Below, in pieces: positions 16,335 to 25,772 of a DNA stretch of 64,000 bases. Both the position numbers and the translations under genes were made by a program. Location of the stretch: NCBI GenBank assembly GCA_943914465.1, contig CALUCD010000007.1, positions 1-64,000 of the forward strand, written 5' to 3'. The DNA is from an uncultured Corynebacterium sp. GTDB taxonomy: Bacteria > Actinomycetota > Actinomycetes > Mycobacteriales > Mycobacteriaceae. A model generated the notes under the pieces. The model was not told the DNA's origin. It made no database searches and was given only the letters and a program-made list of their open reading frames with translations. How positions within the stretch are numbered: position 1 is the stretch's first letter; each line of letters opens with the position of its first letter.

Positions 16335-17954
16335 ATGGCTGACCAACCATCTGACGCAGTGCCATCACAGGCATCAAAGGCGGAAGACATCGTTGCTCGC
16401 GGGGAGCGCCCTGCGGGTGATGGCCAAACCACCACCTTGGGCGGCACGCCCGTTGCGTCTGAAAACGTTTCCATCTCTGTCGGGCGCCAAGGCCCGAACG
16501 TGCTGGATGACATCCACATGATTGAAAAGCTCGCGCACTTCAACCGCGAGAACGTCCCGGAGCGCATCCCGCATGCGAAGGGCCACGGCGCGTTCGGTGA
16601 GCTGCACATCACGGAGGATGTCTCGCAGTACACCAAGGCCAAGCTGTTCCAGCCGGGGACGGTAACGCCAATGGCAGCTCGCTTTTCGACGGTGGCGGGC
16701 GAGGCCGGATCCCCCGACACCTGGCGTGACGTGCACGGTTTTGCACTGCGGTTTTACACCGAGGACGGCAACTACGACATCGTGGGCAACAACACCCCGG
16801 TGTTCTTTGTGCGCGATGGGATTAAGTTCGCTGATTTCATCCACTCTCAGAAGCGCGACCCCCGCTCTGGGTTGCGTTCGGATGAGATGCAGTGGGATTT
16901 CTGGTCCCGCACCCCGGAGACACTGCACCAGGTGACTTACTTGCTGGGTGATCGTGGCACCCCGAAGACCTCGCGCAACCAGGACGGGTTCGGTTCGCAC
17001 ACCTTCCAGTGGGTCAATGAGCAGGGCACGCCAGTGTGGGTGAAGTACCACTTCAAGACCCGCCAGGGGTGGGAGACACTCACTGACGCTGAAGCTACGG
17101 AGAAGGCTGGCACCGACCCAGATCTGCACCGCGAAGACCTCTTCCAGGCCATCGAGCGCGGTGATTACCCGATTTGGGATGTCAAGGTGCAGATCATGCC
17201 GTTCGAGGACGCGGAGACCTACAAGTACAACCCATTCGACCTGACCAAGGTGTGGTCTCAGAAGGATTACCCGTTGATTCCGGTGGGTTACTTCGTGCTC
17301 AACCGCAACCCGAAGAACTACCACGCGCAGATCGAGCAGCTTGCGCTTGACCCGTCGAACCTGGTTCCGGGTGTGGGGTTGTCGCCGGACCGCATGTTGC
17401 AGTCGCGCATCTTCGCCTACGCGGACCAGCAGCGCTACCGCATTGGCACGAACTACCGGGATCTGCCGGTGAACCGCCCGTTGAATGATGTGAACACCTA
17501 CGCGGAGCGCGGCAACATGGCGTACTGCTTCAGCAATGAGGGGGAGCCGAACTACTCGCCGAACCGCACGGATAAGGGCGTTGGCTACCTGGATAACGGG
17601 GAGGACTCATCCTCCATGCAGGACCTCGGTCAGGCGGAGAACATGTACGTCAACCCTGACCCGCACGGCACCGACCTTGTGCGGGCGGCATACGTCAAGC
17701 ATGAGCTCGATGACGATGCGTCCCAGCCGCGCGACCTGTATGAGAACGTGTTCGATGATGCTGCGAAGGAGCGCTTCATCGATAACATCACCAACAAGAT
17801 GCTCGCCATTGAGCACCAGGATGTTGAGGAGCGCACGTTCAAGTACTGGGGCATGATCAGCGACGACTTGGAGCAGAAGTTACGCAGTGAGCTTGCCCGC
17901 AAGCGCGCGGATTCGGCCCAGGACGATAAGGAAGAGTCCTCGGCGAACCCTTAA
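16335..17954 (+). CDS. katA: Catalase (monofunctional haem catalase)
   Basis: 539 aa from the ATG at 16335, which follows CGGAGGGACAG; a longer frame upstream has no support. It decomposes hydrogen peroxide in the cytoplasm. The distal catalytic His is H80 in ERIPHAKGHGAFG, the conserved Asn lies in NYDIVGNNTPVFF, and the proximal haem Tyr is in RIFAYADQQRYRIG. This is a small-subunit (clade 3) catalase with a charged C-terminal tail. It stands alone, divergent from the YkvI-like gene; its stop overlaps that of mrpG on the other strand (shared TTAA). Confidence 0.96.
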   Translation: MADQPSDAVPSQASKAEDIVARGERPAGDGQTTTLGGTPVASENVSISVGRQGPNVLDDIHMIEKLAHFNRENVPERIPHAKGHGAFGELHITEDVSQYTKAKLFQPGTVTPMAARFSTVAGEAGSPDTWRDVHGFALRFYTEDGNYDIVGNNTPVFFVRDGIKFADFIHSQKRDPRSGLRSDEMQWDFWSRTPETLHQVTYLLGDRGTPKTSRNQDGFGSHTFQWVNEQGTPVWVKYHFKTRQGWETLTDAEATEKAGTDPDLHREDLFQAIERGDYPIWDVKVQIMPFEDAETYKYNPFDLTKVWSQKDYPLIPVGYFVLNRNPKNYHAQIEQLALDPSNLVPGVGLSPDRMLQSRIFAYADQQRYRIGTNYRDLPVNRPLNDVNTYAERGNMAYCFSNEGEPNYSPNRTDKGVGYLDNGEDSSSMQDLGQAENMYVNPDPHGTDLVRAAYVKHELDDDASQPRDLYENVFDDAAKERFIDNITNKMLAIEHQDVEERTFKYWGMISDDLEQKLRSELARKRADSAQDDKEESSANP

Positions 17955-18313
17955 GCCCCGCCGGCTGCGGTGCCGGCGCTGTTGGTGGCAGCAGCGTCGG
18001 CGGCGCGTGGGTCCACTACGGCCACGCCGTAGACCGCGCGGCCCATCACAAATGAGGCCACAGAGCCGACGATCCACACACCGGCTACGGCGATGACCGC
18101 CATGAGGAACTCGCCAAGCCGGAACCCGCTGTTGGCCCATGACCAGATGAGCTTGGCCACGATGAGTGTGGGAAATGCGAGACACACGAGCGGGCCGAGG
18201 AGATTGACACGGGTGAGCGCGTCGTTCGCCCGAAGTTGTAGCATCGTGGCCGCGGTCACGAAAACGGTTGCGATGACCACCAGCGCAGCCACAAGTACTT
18301 CAACCCAGGTCAT
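17951..18313 (-). CDS. mrpG: Na+(K+)/H+ antiporter subunit MrpG
   Basis: 120 aa from the ATG at 18313, whose first base is the last base of the mrpF stop (TAATG). Three membrane segments, with the DALTRVNLLGPLVCLAFPTLIV segment typical of MrpG/MnhG/PhaG (PF03334). The last 25 residues are Ala-rich and variable. It is the last gene of the mrpA-G operon. Confidence 0.9.
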   Translation of the reverse strand: MTWVEVLVAALVVIATVFVTAATMLQLRANDALTRVNLLGPLVCLAFPTLIVAKLIWSWANSGFRLGEFLMAVIAVAGVWIVGSVASFVMGRAVYGVAVVDPRAADAAATNSAGTAAGGA

Positions 18314-18591
18314 TAGCGCCGCCCCCTTGCGATGATGCGTGACATGGAAATGGTTGGGATTGTTCCGCAGACCAGCGCCGCCAGGATGGCCACGTCGTAA
18401 CCAATCATGGTCTGACGCACAAGCGTCCACACGAAAAAGATCGCAATCATGGCGTAAAACACCAAGTCTGCGAGGACCGCGCGGGAGAGTTCATCCTTCG
18501 TGACAATGACTGCACCAAGCCCGACGAGTAGGCAGATGGCCATGATGATGAGGCAGGCCATCACAATGGTTTCAAATGGTGTCGCACCCAT
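18313..18591 (-). CDS. mrpF: Na+(K+)/H+ antiporter subunit MrpF
   Basis: 92 aa from the ATG at 18591 (AAAGGA upstream inside the end of mrpE). Three hydrophobic helices, with the central DELSRAVLADLVFYAMIAIF region characteristic of MrpF (MnhF/PhaF). An upstream frame extension is not needed. It sits 4 nt after mrpE and overlaps mrpG by one base. Confidence 0.9.
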   Translation of the reverse strand: MGATPFETIVMACLIIMAICLLVGLGAVIVTKDELSRAVLADLVFYAMIAIFFVWTLVRQTMIGYDVAILAALVCGTIPTISMSRIIARGRR

Positions 18592-18595
18592 GGCG

Positions 18596-19030
18596 TTAAT
18601 CCATCCTTTCTGCTGGCGGAGTATCCGCTGCCGCACCGCTGGGGGTGTATGGTTCCCACGCCACCGTCGCCGGGTCGAGGGGGGTGGCTTTGACCTGCGG
18701 GTTGACGTGTTCTTCCATGTCCGCCAGGCTCGCGATGATCTCGTGCGGGTCGGTGCCGAACGCGGCTTGCACGATGAGCACTTCCGGCTCGCCAGGTGCG
18801 GTGCGGTGGCGCAGGCCTAACGATAAGGTGCCGGGGGTGACGGTGATCGAGGTGGAGAACCAGAAGATGTCCCAGTCGGTGGTGACTCGAAGCGGGTAGA
18901 AGATCATGACGGGTTCAAGACCGGCGTTTGGTTTGAACGCGGCGACGCTGGCGCTCAGCCCGGCGAGGAAAATTTCTTTGATGATCCAGAACGCGTAGCC
19001 AATCGCGTGACCGATGCCGTTGCTTCCCAT
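18596..19030 (-). CDS. mrpE: Na+(K+)/H+ antiporter subunit MrpE
   Basis: 144 aa from the ATG at 19030, which overlaps the mrpD stop (TAATG). Short for MrpE, with one to two membrane segments near the N-terminus (AFWIIKEIFLAGLSASVAAF) and the family's cytosolic domain: a PLRVTTDWDIFWFSTSITVTPGT-like segment, then ADMEEHVNP. A GC-rich longer reading frame upstream lies inside mrpD and is rejected. Confidence 0.9.
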   Translation of the reverse strand: MGSNGIGHAIGYAFWIIKEIFLAGLSASVAAFKPNAGLEPVMIFYPLRVTTDWDIFWFSTSITVTPGTLSLGLRHRTAPGEPEVLIVQAAFGTDPHEIIASLADMEEHVNPQVKATPLDPATVAWEPYTPSGAAADTPPAERMD

Positions 19031-20574
19031 TAGTGCTGTCCTCCCACGCCAATTGCGTCGCCACCAAGCACCGCCGCCGAGTACGCGTTCACGTCGAGCA
19101 GACCGTCGATCGCTGAGGTTGTTACGTCCCACATCCAGCCTGCACCGATGAACATTGCCAGCGACAGGAGCATCATGCTTAACGACGGCACAATGAACCG
19201 CCACCGCACATTCAACGCCTCAGGATAGTGCTGCATCGGTCTGCCCCAGAACACTTCTTTCCATACTCGCATCATCGACAGCAGCGCGCCGAAGGAGGCG
19301 ACGATGATGGTGCCGATGACTATCCAGGAGCGAAGGTCCCCAGGGTGCGCGGCCGCAAGCATGATGGTCACTTTGCCGAACAGGCCCGAAAACGGTGGGA
19401 AGCCGACAATGGAAAATGCGCCGGCAGCAAAGATTGCGGAGGTGACCGGGTCGCGCCGGGCAAGCCCGGCAAGTTTGGAGATCGCGCCGGTGCCGTACGT
19501 CTCTTCAATCGCCCCGATGTTGAGTACAAGTGCGCCCACGGTGATCATGTGGTGGAGCGTGTAGAGCAACCCGGCGGCCAGCGCGTACCGGGCGTTTCCC
19601 CCAGATTCAGTGAACGCCAGCATGACCAGGATGAATGGCATGCCGTTGACCATTTGGTAGGCCACGACGCGCCGGAGAGTGGATTCGGCCAACCCGGCAA
19701 ATCCGCCGATAAGCATGGAGATGACCATGATCACGATGATGAGTGTGTTCCACCGCGGGTCCATGTCGAACACGACGACCCAGAGGCGAAACAGCATGTA
19801 CACCGCGACTTTGGTGTGCAGCCCGGAAAACAGGCCCATGACGGCTGCTGATGTGGATGGGTAGGTGCGCGGCAGCCAGGTGTGTACGGGAAATACGCCG
19901 GCTTTGGCGGCAATGGCGATGATGACAATGCCCATTGCCACCGTGACCGGCCCGTTGCCGGCAGCTGCTCCTTCGAGGGCGGCGATGTTGACTGAGCCGG
20001 TCACCCCGTAGACGTACCCCACACCTAAGACCAGCATGGTTGATGCCGCGAGGTTGACCAGCACGAACGTGCGCGCGGACAGGAGACGGTGGCGCGTACC
20101 GGTCATGGCAATCAGGCCGTATGACGGCAGCAGCATCACCTCGATCATGACGAAGAAGTTGAACAGGTCGGCGGTGAGTAGTGCGCCGCTAACGCCGGTG
20201 ATGAGGACCAGGGTCAGCGGCGTGTAGTAGCGCGCCTGGGTCTCTCCAACTGCAATGGCGAACCAGTTCGATGTCAACGCCACGATCATGGTGGTGACAA
20301 GCATGACCGCTGAGAATTGGTCTGCGGCAAAGGAAATGCCCACACCACCTTGGTAAAGGCCGATCACGTGCGAGATGGTGCCGTGCTCAGCGGTGTAGGT
20401 GTACAGCCAGATACCGCCGATGAGGTTGATGGCGGGGACGAGGATTGCCAGCGCGTCGTTGAGTGGCTTGCTTGTGCTCAACGCGGTGACCGCGGAGACG
20501 ATGAGCGGGAGGGCGACAAAAACGGGCAGGAGCGCTGCGGTGTTCGAAAGGTCCATGAGATTCAAGAGGTCCAT
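19030..20574 (-). CDS. mrpD: Na+(K+)/H+ antiporter subunit MrpD
   Basis: 514 aa, NuoM/N-like with about 14 membrane segments. It carries the key Glu/Lys signatures of proton-pumping subunits: FNFFVMIEVMLLPSYGLIA (Glu in TM5) and the AAKAGVFPVHTWLPRTYPSTSAAV lysine region. It exchanges cytosolic Na+ or K+ for protons together with MrpA. The ATG overlaps the mrpC stop (TGATG). Confidence 0.95.
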   Translation of the reverse strand: MDLLNLMDLSNTAALLPVFVALPLIVSAVTALSTSKPLNDALAILVPAINLIGGIWLYTYTAEHGTISHVIGLYQGGVGISFAADQFSAVMLVTTMIVALTSNWFAIAVGETQARYYTPLTLVLITGVSGALLTADLFNFFVMIEVMLLPSYGLIAMTGTRHRLLSARTFVLVNLAASTMLVLGVGYVYGVTGSVNIAALEGAAAGNGPVTVAMGIVIIAIAAKAGVFPVHTWLPRTYPSTSAAVMGLFSGLHTKVAVYMLFRLWVVVFDMDPRWNTLIIVIMVISMLIGGFAGLAESTLRRVVAYQMVNGMPFILVMLAFTESGGNARYALAAGLLYTLHHMITVGALVLNIGAIEETYGTGAISKLAGLARRDPVTSAIFAAGAFSIVGFPPFSGLFGKVTIMLAAAHPGDLRSWIVIGTIIVASFGALLSMMRVWKEVFWGRPMQHYPEALNVRWRFIVPSLSMMLLSLAMFIGAGWMWDVTTSAIDGLLDVNAYSAAVLGGDAIGVGGQH

Positions 20575-21032
20575 CAGTTGTGCACCTCCGTTTGCTCCGT
20601 GACTGCAGTGCGCTGCGTATCGTCGGTGCGTTCAAGTTTGCGCGGGTTCAAGCGTGCGCGGCGCCCGGCGGTGGACAGGGCAGAGGGGTTCAAAGGCGTG
20701 TCCGCGGTGTCGCCAGCTGGGCCGGTGAGGTGGTCGACGGTGTCGTCGTTTTTGCCCAGGGATGCCAGCATGAGCAGGATTGTGGTGGTTGCCATCGCGA
20801 TGACGATGGCGGTCAGTACGAACGCTTGGGGCAGTGGATCGGACATGTCTTCAAACGGCGTGCGTGAGGGGAAGGCCTCACCGCGCCACGCGCCGACCCC
20901 GGCTGCAAGCAATGTCAGGTTGCAGGCGTGGCCGAAGAGGGACATTCCGAAGATCACGCGCACCATGCCACGCTGCATGACAAGGTAGACAGCGCCTGCG
21001 GTCAGCACCGCGATTGTCAAGGCCATCACCAT
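20574..21032 (-). CDS. mrpC: Na+(K+)/H+ antiporter subunit MrpC
   Basis: 152 aa. The first 100 residues have three membrane segments homologous to NuoK, with the GMSLFGHACNLTLLAAG and DPLPQAFVLTAIVIAMATT signatures of MrpC. A polar tail of about 50 residues extends beyond the usual family end. The ATG is 2 nt after the mrpA stop, with AAAGGAGC upstream. Confidence 0.93.
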   Translation of the reverse strand: MVMALTIAVLTAGAVYLVMQRGMVRVIFGMSLFGHACNLTLLAAGVGAWRGEAFPSRTPFEDMSDPLPQAFVLTAIVIAMATTTILLMLASLGKNDDTVDHLTGPAGDTADTPLNPSALSTAGRRARLNPRKLERTDDTQRTAVTEQTEVHN

Positions 21033-21034
21033 GG

Positions 21035-23959
21035 TTAAAGCTCCTTTTCCATGACGGATCGCGGGTTGTCTGCTGGGTTGAGCGGCGCCGGGTGGGAGTC
21101 CACTGGCTGCTCCGGTGCTTCCGGTTCAGGCACCGACGGCAGTGGGTTGCCCGGTGCGTCGCGGGTGTAATCCAGGTTGTCCAGTTCGGTGCCGGGGCGC
21201 AGGTACCCGCCGAGCGCGTTGATGGCTTGGGTGACCATGCCCAGCACGGCGAGGTAGATGCCGAAGTCGAAGATGAGCGAGGTGCTCAGGTGCTCGCCGG
21301 CGAGTTCGCCGTGGATGGCATAGAGGAAGCCGCCTTCGACAAAGCCGAGGAAGCCGGAGGCGATCGCGATAATGATGCCCCAGCCGGCGAGGTTCACCGG
21401 GGTGGATTCCTTGACCACGTAGGCGTCTGCCCCGCGCGACAGGTAGCTCAGCGCAAAACCGGTGGCCAGCACTAGCGCGGCGACGAAACCGCCGCCTGGG
21501 GCCTGGTGGCCGCGGTAGAAGATGATGACAGAGAGCACGACGAGCACGGGAACGACCATGGCGGTCGCTTTGCGCAGCGGGAGCGAGTTGAACTGGGATT
21601 GGCCGAAGGGGCGTGGGCGGGTGCCAGCTTCGAACATGTGCCGTGGCATGGACTGGGTCACAGCAGCCAAGACGACAGCGGCCATGCCGAGCACGGAGAG
21701 TTCGCCGAGGGTGTCAAAGCCGCGGAATTCGACGATGATGACGGCGACGACGTTGTCCGCCCCGGTCAGGTCTGCCCCCTCGGTGAGGTACCACTCAGCC
21801 AGATCGGACCGCCCGCGTCGGCCGAGCAGGCCCCACACACCGAAGAACGCGGCGGTGCCGGCGAGTAGGGCAAGGATGGCAGCGAATGCTTGGCGCCGCC
21901 GCGGGGTGGATGGGAACATGCGTGGCTGGTAGCGCAGTACCACCATCATCACCACAACGGTGAGTGCTTCGACGAGGAACTGCGTGAGCGCGACATCGGG
22001 CGCGCCGAGCATGAGCATCTGCAGCGTCATACCGACGCCCACGGTGCCGATGAGCACGGTGGACGCAAGGCGGGAGCGGGTGGTGATGAGCCCAATGATG
22101 CTCAGCGCAATGATGGCGAACGGGATGAGGTCCCACCACACGTCGAGTCCGTCTGCGCGCGGCGCGGGTGCGACACCGTCGATGCCGCCGCCACGCAGGG
22201 CGCCGATGGTGGTTGTCAGCGCGATTGTGATTGCCAGCGCGAGCAGGGGGAACAGATGGCGCGAGGGGTTGAAGCCGTCGGCAGGGGCGCCGAGGCCATG
22301 ACCGATGCGGGTAAGCAAGCCGGTGAGGCGGGCCAGGGCGTCATTGCCGGAAAATGGAAGGAGCTCTTTGTTCTCGACCCGTTCGAACACCGTGCGGCGG
22401 GCGACGAGTACAAACACCACCCCGGCGATGAGGACAGCCATCGACACGACAAACGGGGCGTTCACCCCGTGGAACAAGGCGAGGTGGGAGTGGTAGTCCT
22501 GCCCGGTGATCGCCTGCACCCCAGCGCTAACCGGACCGTCTACCTGGACGAGCAGAAATGGCACAACCGCTGACATAAGACCTGGCAACGCGGCCGGTAA
22601 CCACAGCGCAACGGGTGCTTCGTGGACGCCGCTTAAGTCCTTCGGCCCGTCGACAAACGCGCCGAAGACGATCTTCGCGGAGTACACGAACGTCAAAAAG
22701 GCGGCGATACCTGCGACGGTGAGGAGCACCGCGCCGCTCGTGCCGCCGACTTCATCGAACGCGGTCAGGATTGACTCTTTTGAGATGAACCCGAACAGCG
22801 GCGGGATGGCGGCCATAGAGGACGCGGCCACGACCGTGGATCCAAACGTGAATGGCATGACGTTCCACAGCTTGCCCAGGCGCCGGATATCACGGGAGCC
22901 GGCTTCGTGGTCCACCACACCGATGAGCATGAACAATGAGGATTTGAACAGCGCGTGGGCAAGGGTGTGGGTCAGCGCAGCAGCAAGGGCGAGTTCGGTG
23001 CCGACGCCGATGGCGGCAACAATCCATCCCAGATGCGACACGGTGGAGTAGGCGGTCAGGTGCTTCAGATCCGTCTTCGTGATTGCAAAGGCGGCGGACA
23101 TCAGCGCGGTGAAGAGGCCGGTCACCAGAAGCAGTTGGTTCCATTCTGGGACGGAGGCGAGGACCGTCGAAAAGCGAAGGAGCAGATAGATACCCGCTTT
23201 GACCACGGCGGCGGCGTGGAGGAAGGCGGACACCGGTGTGGCGGCAGCCATCGCTTCGGGCAGCCAGAAGTGGAATGGGAACTGGGCCGCTTTTGTGAAG
23301 GCGGACAGGGCGATGAGCACCGCGACGCCGGTGACAAGTTTGCTGTCGTCGTGCCAGAAGCCTGCTGCCAGAATGCCTGTAAGCGAGGTGGTGCCTGCCT
23401 GGATGGAAACGATGGCAAGAGCCGCAAGCAGGGTCAATCCGCCGAAGAACGTGAGCATGAGCGTGCGGTACGACCCGGCTTCACCAGAGCTACCAGAGCG
23501 CGCAATGAGCAAAAATGACGCGATAGAGACAAGCTCCCACCCGATGAACAACAGCACCGCATCTCCGGCCAGCACGAGTAACAGCACCGAGAGGGTGAAC
23601 GCCGTCATGATGGTGTAGAAGCTCACGTTGCCTTGGCGTGCGGGAAGATACGCGGCGGAGTAGATGAGTACCACACCGCCGATGACCAAGGCGAGCAGGG
23701 CAAAGAAGATGCTCAGGCCGTCTGCCCGCAGCAGGAATTCAACGCTGGTGCCCGGGCCGAGAATGTCGGTAAGCCAGGTGACCCCCCAGGTCAGGTCGTT
23801 TCCCTCGGCGACCTGCGGGAATTGCCTCCCGAGTACCACCGCCGCGGCGAACAGTAGCAGCGCAAGCGGCCAGCCGGCGTATTTGTCCATCACTCGCACA
23901 AGGATGGGCGACAGCACTACCGTCGCCGCGACTAGAGCGAGCACGAGCAGAAGTGTCAT
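21035..23959 (-). CDS. mrpA: MrpA-MrpB fusion, Na+(K+)/H+ antiporter large subunit
   Basis: 974 aa. Residues 1 to about 770 are the NuoL-like MrpA with its typical signatures (FIGWELVSIASFLLI, AAQFPFHFWLPEAMAAATPVSAFLHAAAVVKAG). The C-terminal about 200 residues are the MrpB domain (YRGHQAPGGGFVAALV, then EGGFLYAIHGELAGEHLSTSLIFDFGIYLAV), so MrpB is fused and no separate mrpB exists, as in other actinobacteria. The ATG at 23959 follows GAGGG. It heads the six-gene operon mrpACDEFG and pumps monovalent cations out for pH and salt tolerance. A polar tail of about 55 residues closes the protein. Confidence 0.96.
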   Translation of the reverse strand: MTLLLVLALVAATVVLSPILVRVMDKYAGWPLALLLFAAAVVLGRQFPQVAEGNDLTWGVTWLTDILGPGTSVEFLLRADGLSIFFALLALVIGGVVLIYSAAYLPARQGNVSFYTIMTAFTLSVLLLVLAGDAVLLFIGWELVSIASFLLIARSGSSGEAGSYRTLMLTFFGGLTLLAALAIVSIQAGTTSLTGILAAGFWHDDSKLVTGVAVLIALSAFTKAAQFPFHFWLPEAMAAATPVSAFLHAAAVVKAGIYLLLRFSTVLASVPEWNQLLLVTGLFTALMSAAFAITKTDLKHLTAYSTVSHLGWIVAAIGVGTELALAAALTHTLAHALFKSSLFMLIGVVDHEAGSRDIRRLGKLWNVMPFTFGSTVVAASSMAAIPPLFGFISKESILTAFDEVGGTSGAVLLTVAGIAAFLTFVYSAKIVFGAFVDGPKDLSGVHEAPVALWLPAALPGLMSAVVPFLLVQVDGPVSAGVQAITGQDYHSHLALFHGVNAPFVVSMAVLIAGVVFVLVARRTVFERVENKELLPFSGNDALARLTGLLTRIGHGLGAPADGFNPSRHLFPLLALAITIALTTTIGALRGGGIDGVAPAPRADGLDVWWDLIPFAIIALSIIGLITTRSRLASTVLIGTVGVGMTLQMLMLGAPDVALTQFLVEALTVVVMMVVLRYQPRMFPSTPRRRQAFAAILALLAGTAAFFGVWGLLGRRGRSDLAEWYLTEGADLTGADNVVAVIIVEFRGFDTLGELSVLGMAAVVLAAVTQSMPRHMFEAGTRPRPFGQSQFNSLPLRKATAMVVPVLVVLSVIIFYRGHQAPGGGFVAALVLATGFALSYLSRGADAYVVKESTPVNLAGWGIIIAIASGFLGFVEGGFLYAIHGELAGEHLSTSLIFDFGIYLAVLGMVTQAINALGGYLRPGTELDNLDYTRDAPGNPLPSVPEPEAPEQPVDSHPAPLNPADNPRSVMEKEL

Positions 23960-23980
23960 GTGGGCCCTCTAGAGCAGACA

Positions 23981-24007
23981 GTGGAAATAGTGGAAATAGT
24001 GGAAATA
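23981..24007. repeat. Tandem repeat GTGGAAATA x3
   Basis: Three perfect head-to-tail copies of a 9-mer, followed by a partial fourth (GTGG), in the divergent promoter region between mrpA and the YhgE/Pip-like gene. The multiple-of-nine length keeps any overlapping frame open. Possibly a slippage-prone promoter spacer. Confidence 0.8.
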
Positions 24008-24090
24008 GTGGTGGAGAAATCGCACCGGTTAACCGTACCAATTCGGGGTGGGCGCGGTGTGCCTGTCTTTATTCGTGCAGCTGTACGGGT

Positions 24091-24096
24091 TATATT
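24091..24096 (+). promoter_or_regulatory. -10 element of the YhgE/Pip-like gene (leaderless start)
   Basis: TATATT ends 7 nt before the ATG at 24104, placing the expected transcription start at the A of the start codon. This supports 24104 over the longer frame beginning at 23960. Confidence 0.5.
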
Positions 24097-24103
24097 GCGC
24101 CAC

Positions 24104-25606
24104 ATGAGGTGGCAAATGTGGGTAGCAATAGTGGTGTTAGCGCTGGGTGCCTTCTTGCCGATGGCCCCGTCTACGACGTGGACGAACGAGGACGACGACT
24201 CGGGTGCTGCGGGTGCGCCGCAGGTGATTGCGGGCCCGGACGGGTTGCAGGATGCGCGCCGGGCGACAGGGGAGGCCGGCTCCCAACTCGGGTTGCTCAC
24301 GGCCGCCACTTCGCAGCTCGTCGGGGGTACCGCGGAGTTGGACGAGGGCACACGCCAGCTTATCGACGCCCTCGCTCAAGCCGAAGCAGGCTCCCAGCAA
24401 CTCTCCTCTGGGATGGTGGAGTTGCAGGCCGGTACCGGCCAGTTGGCCGCTGGCGCCACGGAAGTCGCGGATGCGGTCGGCGGGGTCATTGATGAGGTTT
24501 CCGGATTTGAGGCGGTGCGCGGGCAGGTCGTGGCCGCCATTGACCGGGCGTTGGAAGGCACGCGTGAAAGCCGCGACCCGGAGGTGGAGGCAGCTCGGGT
24601 GGCACTGACTGGGTTGCGTGAACAGGCAGTGACGGCAGAGTTGCCGCCTGACACGGTCGCGCAGATGGAGCAGTTGCGTACCGGTTCGCGCGAGGTAGCG
24701 AACCAGCTGTCCACACCCGGATACGCCTATCACGACGGCGTGTATGCGGCGACAAGCGGTGCGGCTGACCTGGCGAAGGGGCTTGCGGAGATCAACAGCA
24801 ATGCTGGCGCTGCCCAGGGCGGAGTCGGTGAGTTGGTCGACGGGGCGCAGCGCATCGACAGTATGGCCAACCAGTCTGCTCAGAGTGTGCGGGCTGTGCG
24901 CGCTGCGCTGCCGGTCGCGTCAGGTGCTGGTGCCGGTTCGGGTACTACAGGCACGGATGCGGGTGGTGAGGGTACTGCCGAGGGGGCAGAGGCTGCGCAA
25001 GCGCAACCGGAACCGGAACCGCAGTCATCGTTTTCCCCGGTTGCTGCCATGTTGGTCGCTGCGTTGCTCACGCTTGGAGGGGTTGCGCTTGCGGGTGTGG
25101 CGATGAGCGAAAGCGCGTTTGCGCGCCGTGGCCCCAACCAGGCTCTGCGGCGGCGTCGTGGGGTGGGCGTCATGGTTGGTGGTGCGGCATTGATCGCGGC
25201 GGCAGGCTGGTTGCTCACCGCCGTGGTGGGCACGGGTCTCGGGGCGGGCCAGCTAGCGCTGTGCGCACTGGTGTTGTTGCTTGGCGCGTTGGCGTCGGCG
25301 GGGTTAAGCGCCTCATTGGCCGGGGCGTTCGGGATGCGCGTCGGCGTTGGTGTGGCTGCGGTCCTTGCGCTGGTGCAGATTGGCGTGGTGGGCTGGGTGT
25401 GGCGCACCGCTGCCGCAGCGCCGCTTGCTGGTGGTTGGGCGGCAGCATCTGCGACTGCGCCGATGCATTGGACAACGGCGGCCCTGTCAGCCGCTGGCAA
25501 CCACGGTTCGCAGGCGGCGATGGTGTCCGGGATGGCGCTTTCGTTGGTGATGGCGGTGTTGGGGCTGGCAATCGTCGACAAGTATGCTCGTATGCTCCAG
25601 GACTAA
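24104..25606 (+). CDS. YhgE/Pip-like membrane protein with heptad-repeat extracytoplasmic domain
   Basis: 500 aa from the ATG at 24104. One N-terminal membrane helix (MWVAIVVLALGAFLP) leads into an extracytoplasmic region of about 280 residues rich in L-x-x-G heptads (for example SQLVGGTAELDEGTRQL), the coiled pattern of the YhgE/Pip (phage infection protein) family. A Gly/Ala/Glu/Pro-rich linker (about 285-310) is followed by five to six membrane helices. It is shorter than the usual 600-900 aa family members, whose second heptad block is reduced here. The family includes phage receptors and ESX-associated envelope proteins; the role here is unknown. It stands alone, divergent from mrp. Confidence 0.8.
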   Translation: MRWQMWVAIVVLALGAFLPMAPSTTWTNEDDDSGAAGAPQVIAGPDGLQDARRATGEAGSQLGLLTAATSQLVGGTAELDEGTRQLIDALAQAEAGSQQLSSGMVELQAGTGQLAAGATEVADAVGGVIDEVSGFEAVRGQVVAAIDRALEGTRESRDPEVEAARVALTGLREQAVTAELPPDTVAQMEQLRTGSREVANQLSTPGYAYHDGVYAATSGAADLAKGLAEINSNAGAAQGGVGELVDGAQRIDSMANQSAQSVRAVRAALPVASGAGAGSGTTGTDAGGEGTAEGAEAAQAQPEPEPQSSFSPVAAMLVAALLTLGGVALAGVAMSESAFARRGPNQALRRRRGVGVMVGGAALIAAAGWLLTAVVGTGLGAGQLALCALVLLLGALASAGLSASLAGAFGMRVGVGVAAVLALVQIGVVGWVWRTAAAAPLAGGWAAASATAPMHWTTAALSAAGNHGSQAAMVSGMALSLVMAVLGLAIVDKYARMLQD

Positions 25607-25772
25607 TAACCGATATTTGCTGGCTGTCGGCGTAGTGTAGCATTCATGCGGGGTTAAGCATCTGTTTACTCCACGCTCAGGTCAAGGTCGTGGCAAATTA
25701 ATTCCCAGCATTTAGCGTTGGCTTTACCGCCCGATGGCGTTTGTTATCCAACCTCTTTGTTGAAGGGTCATT

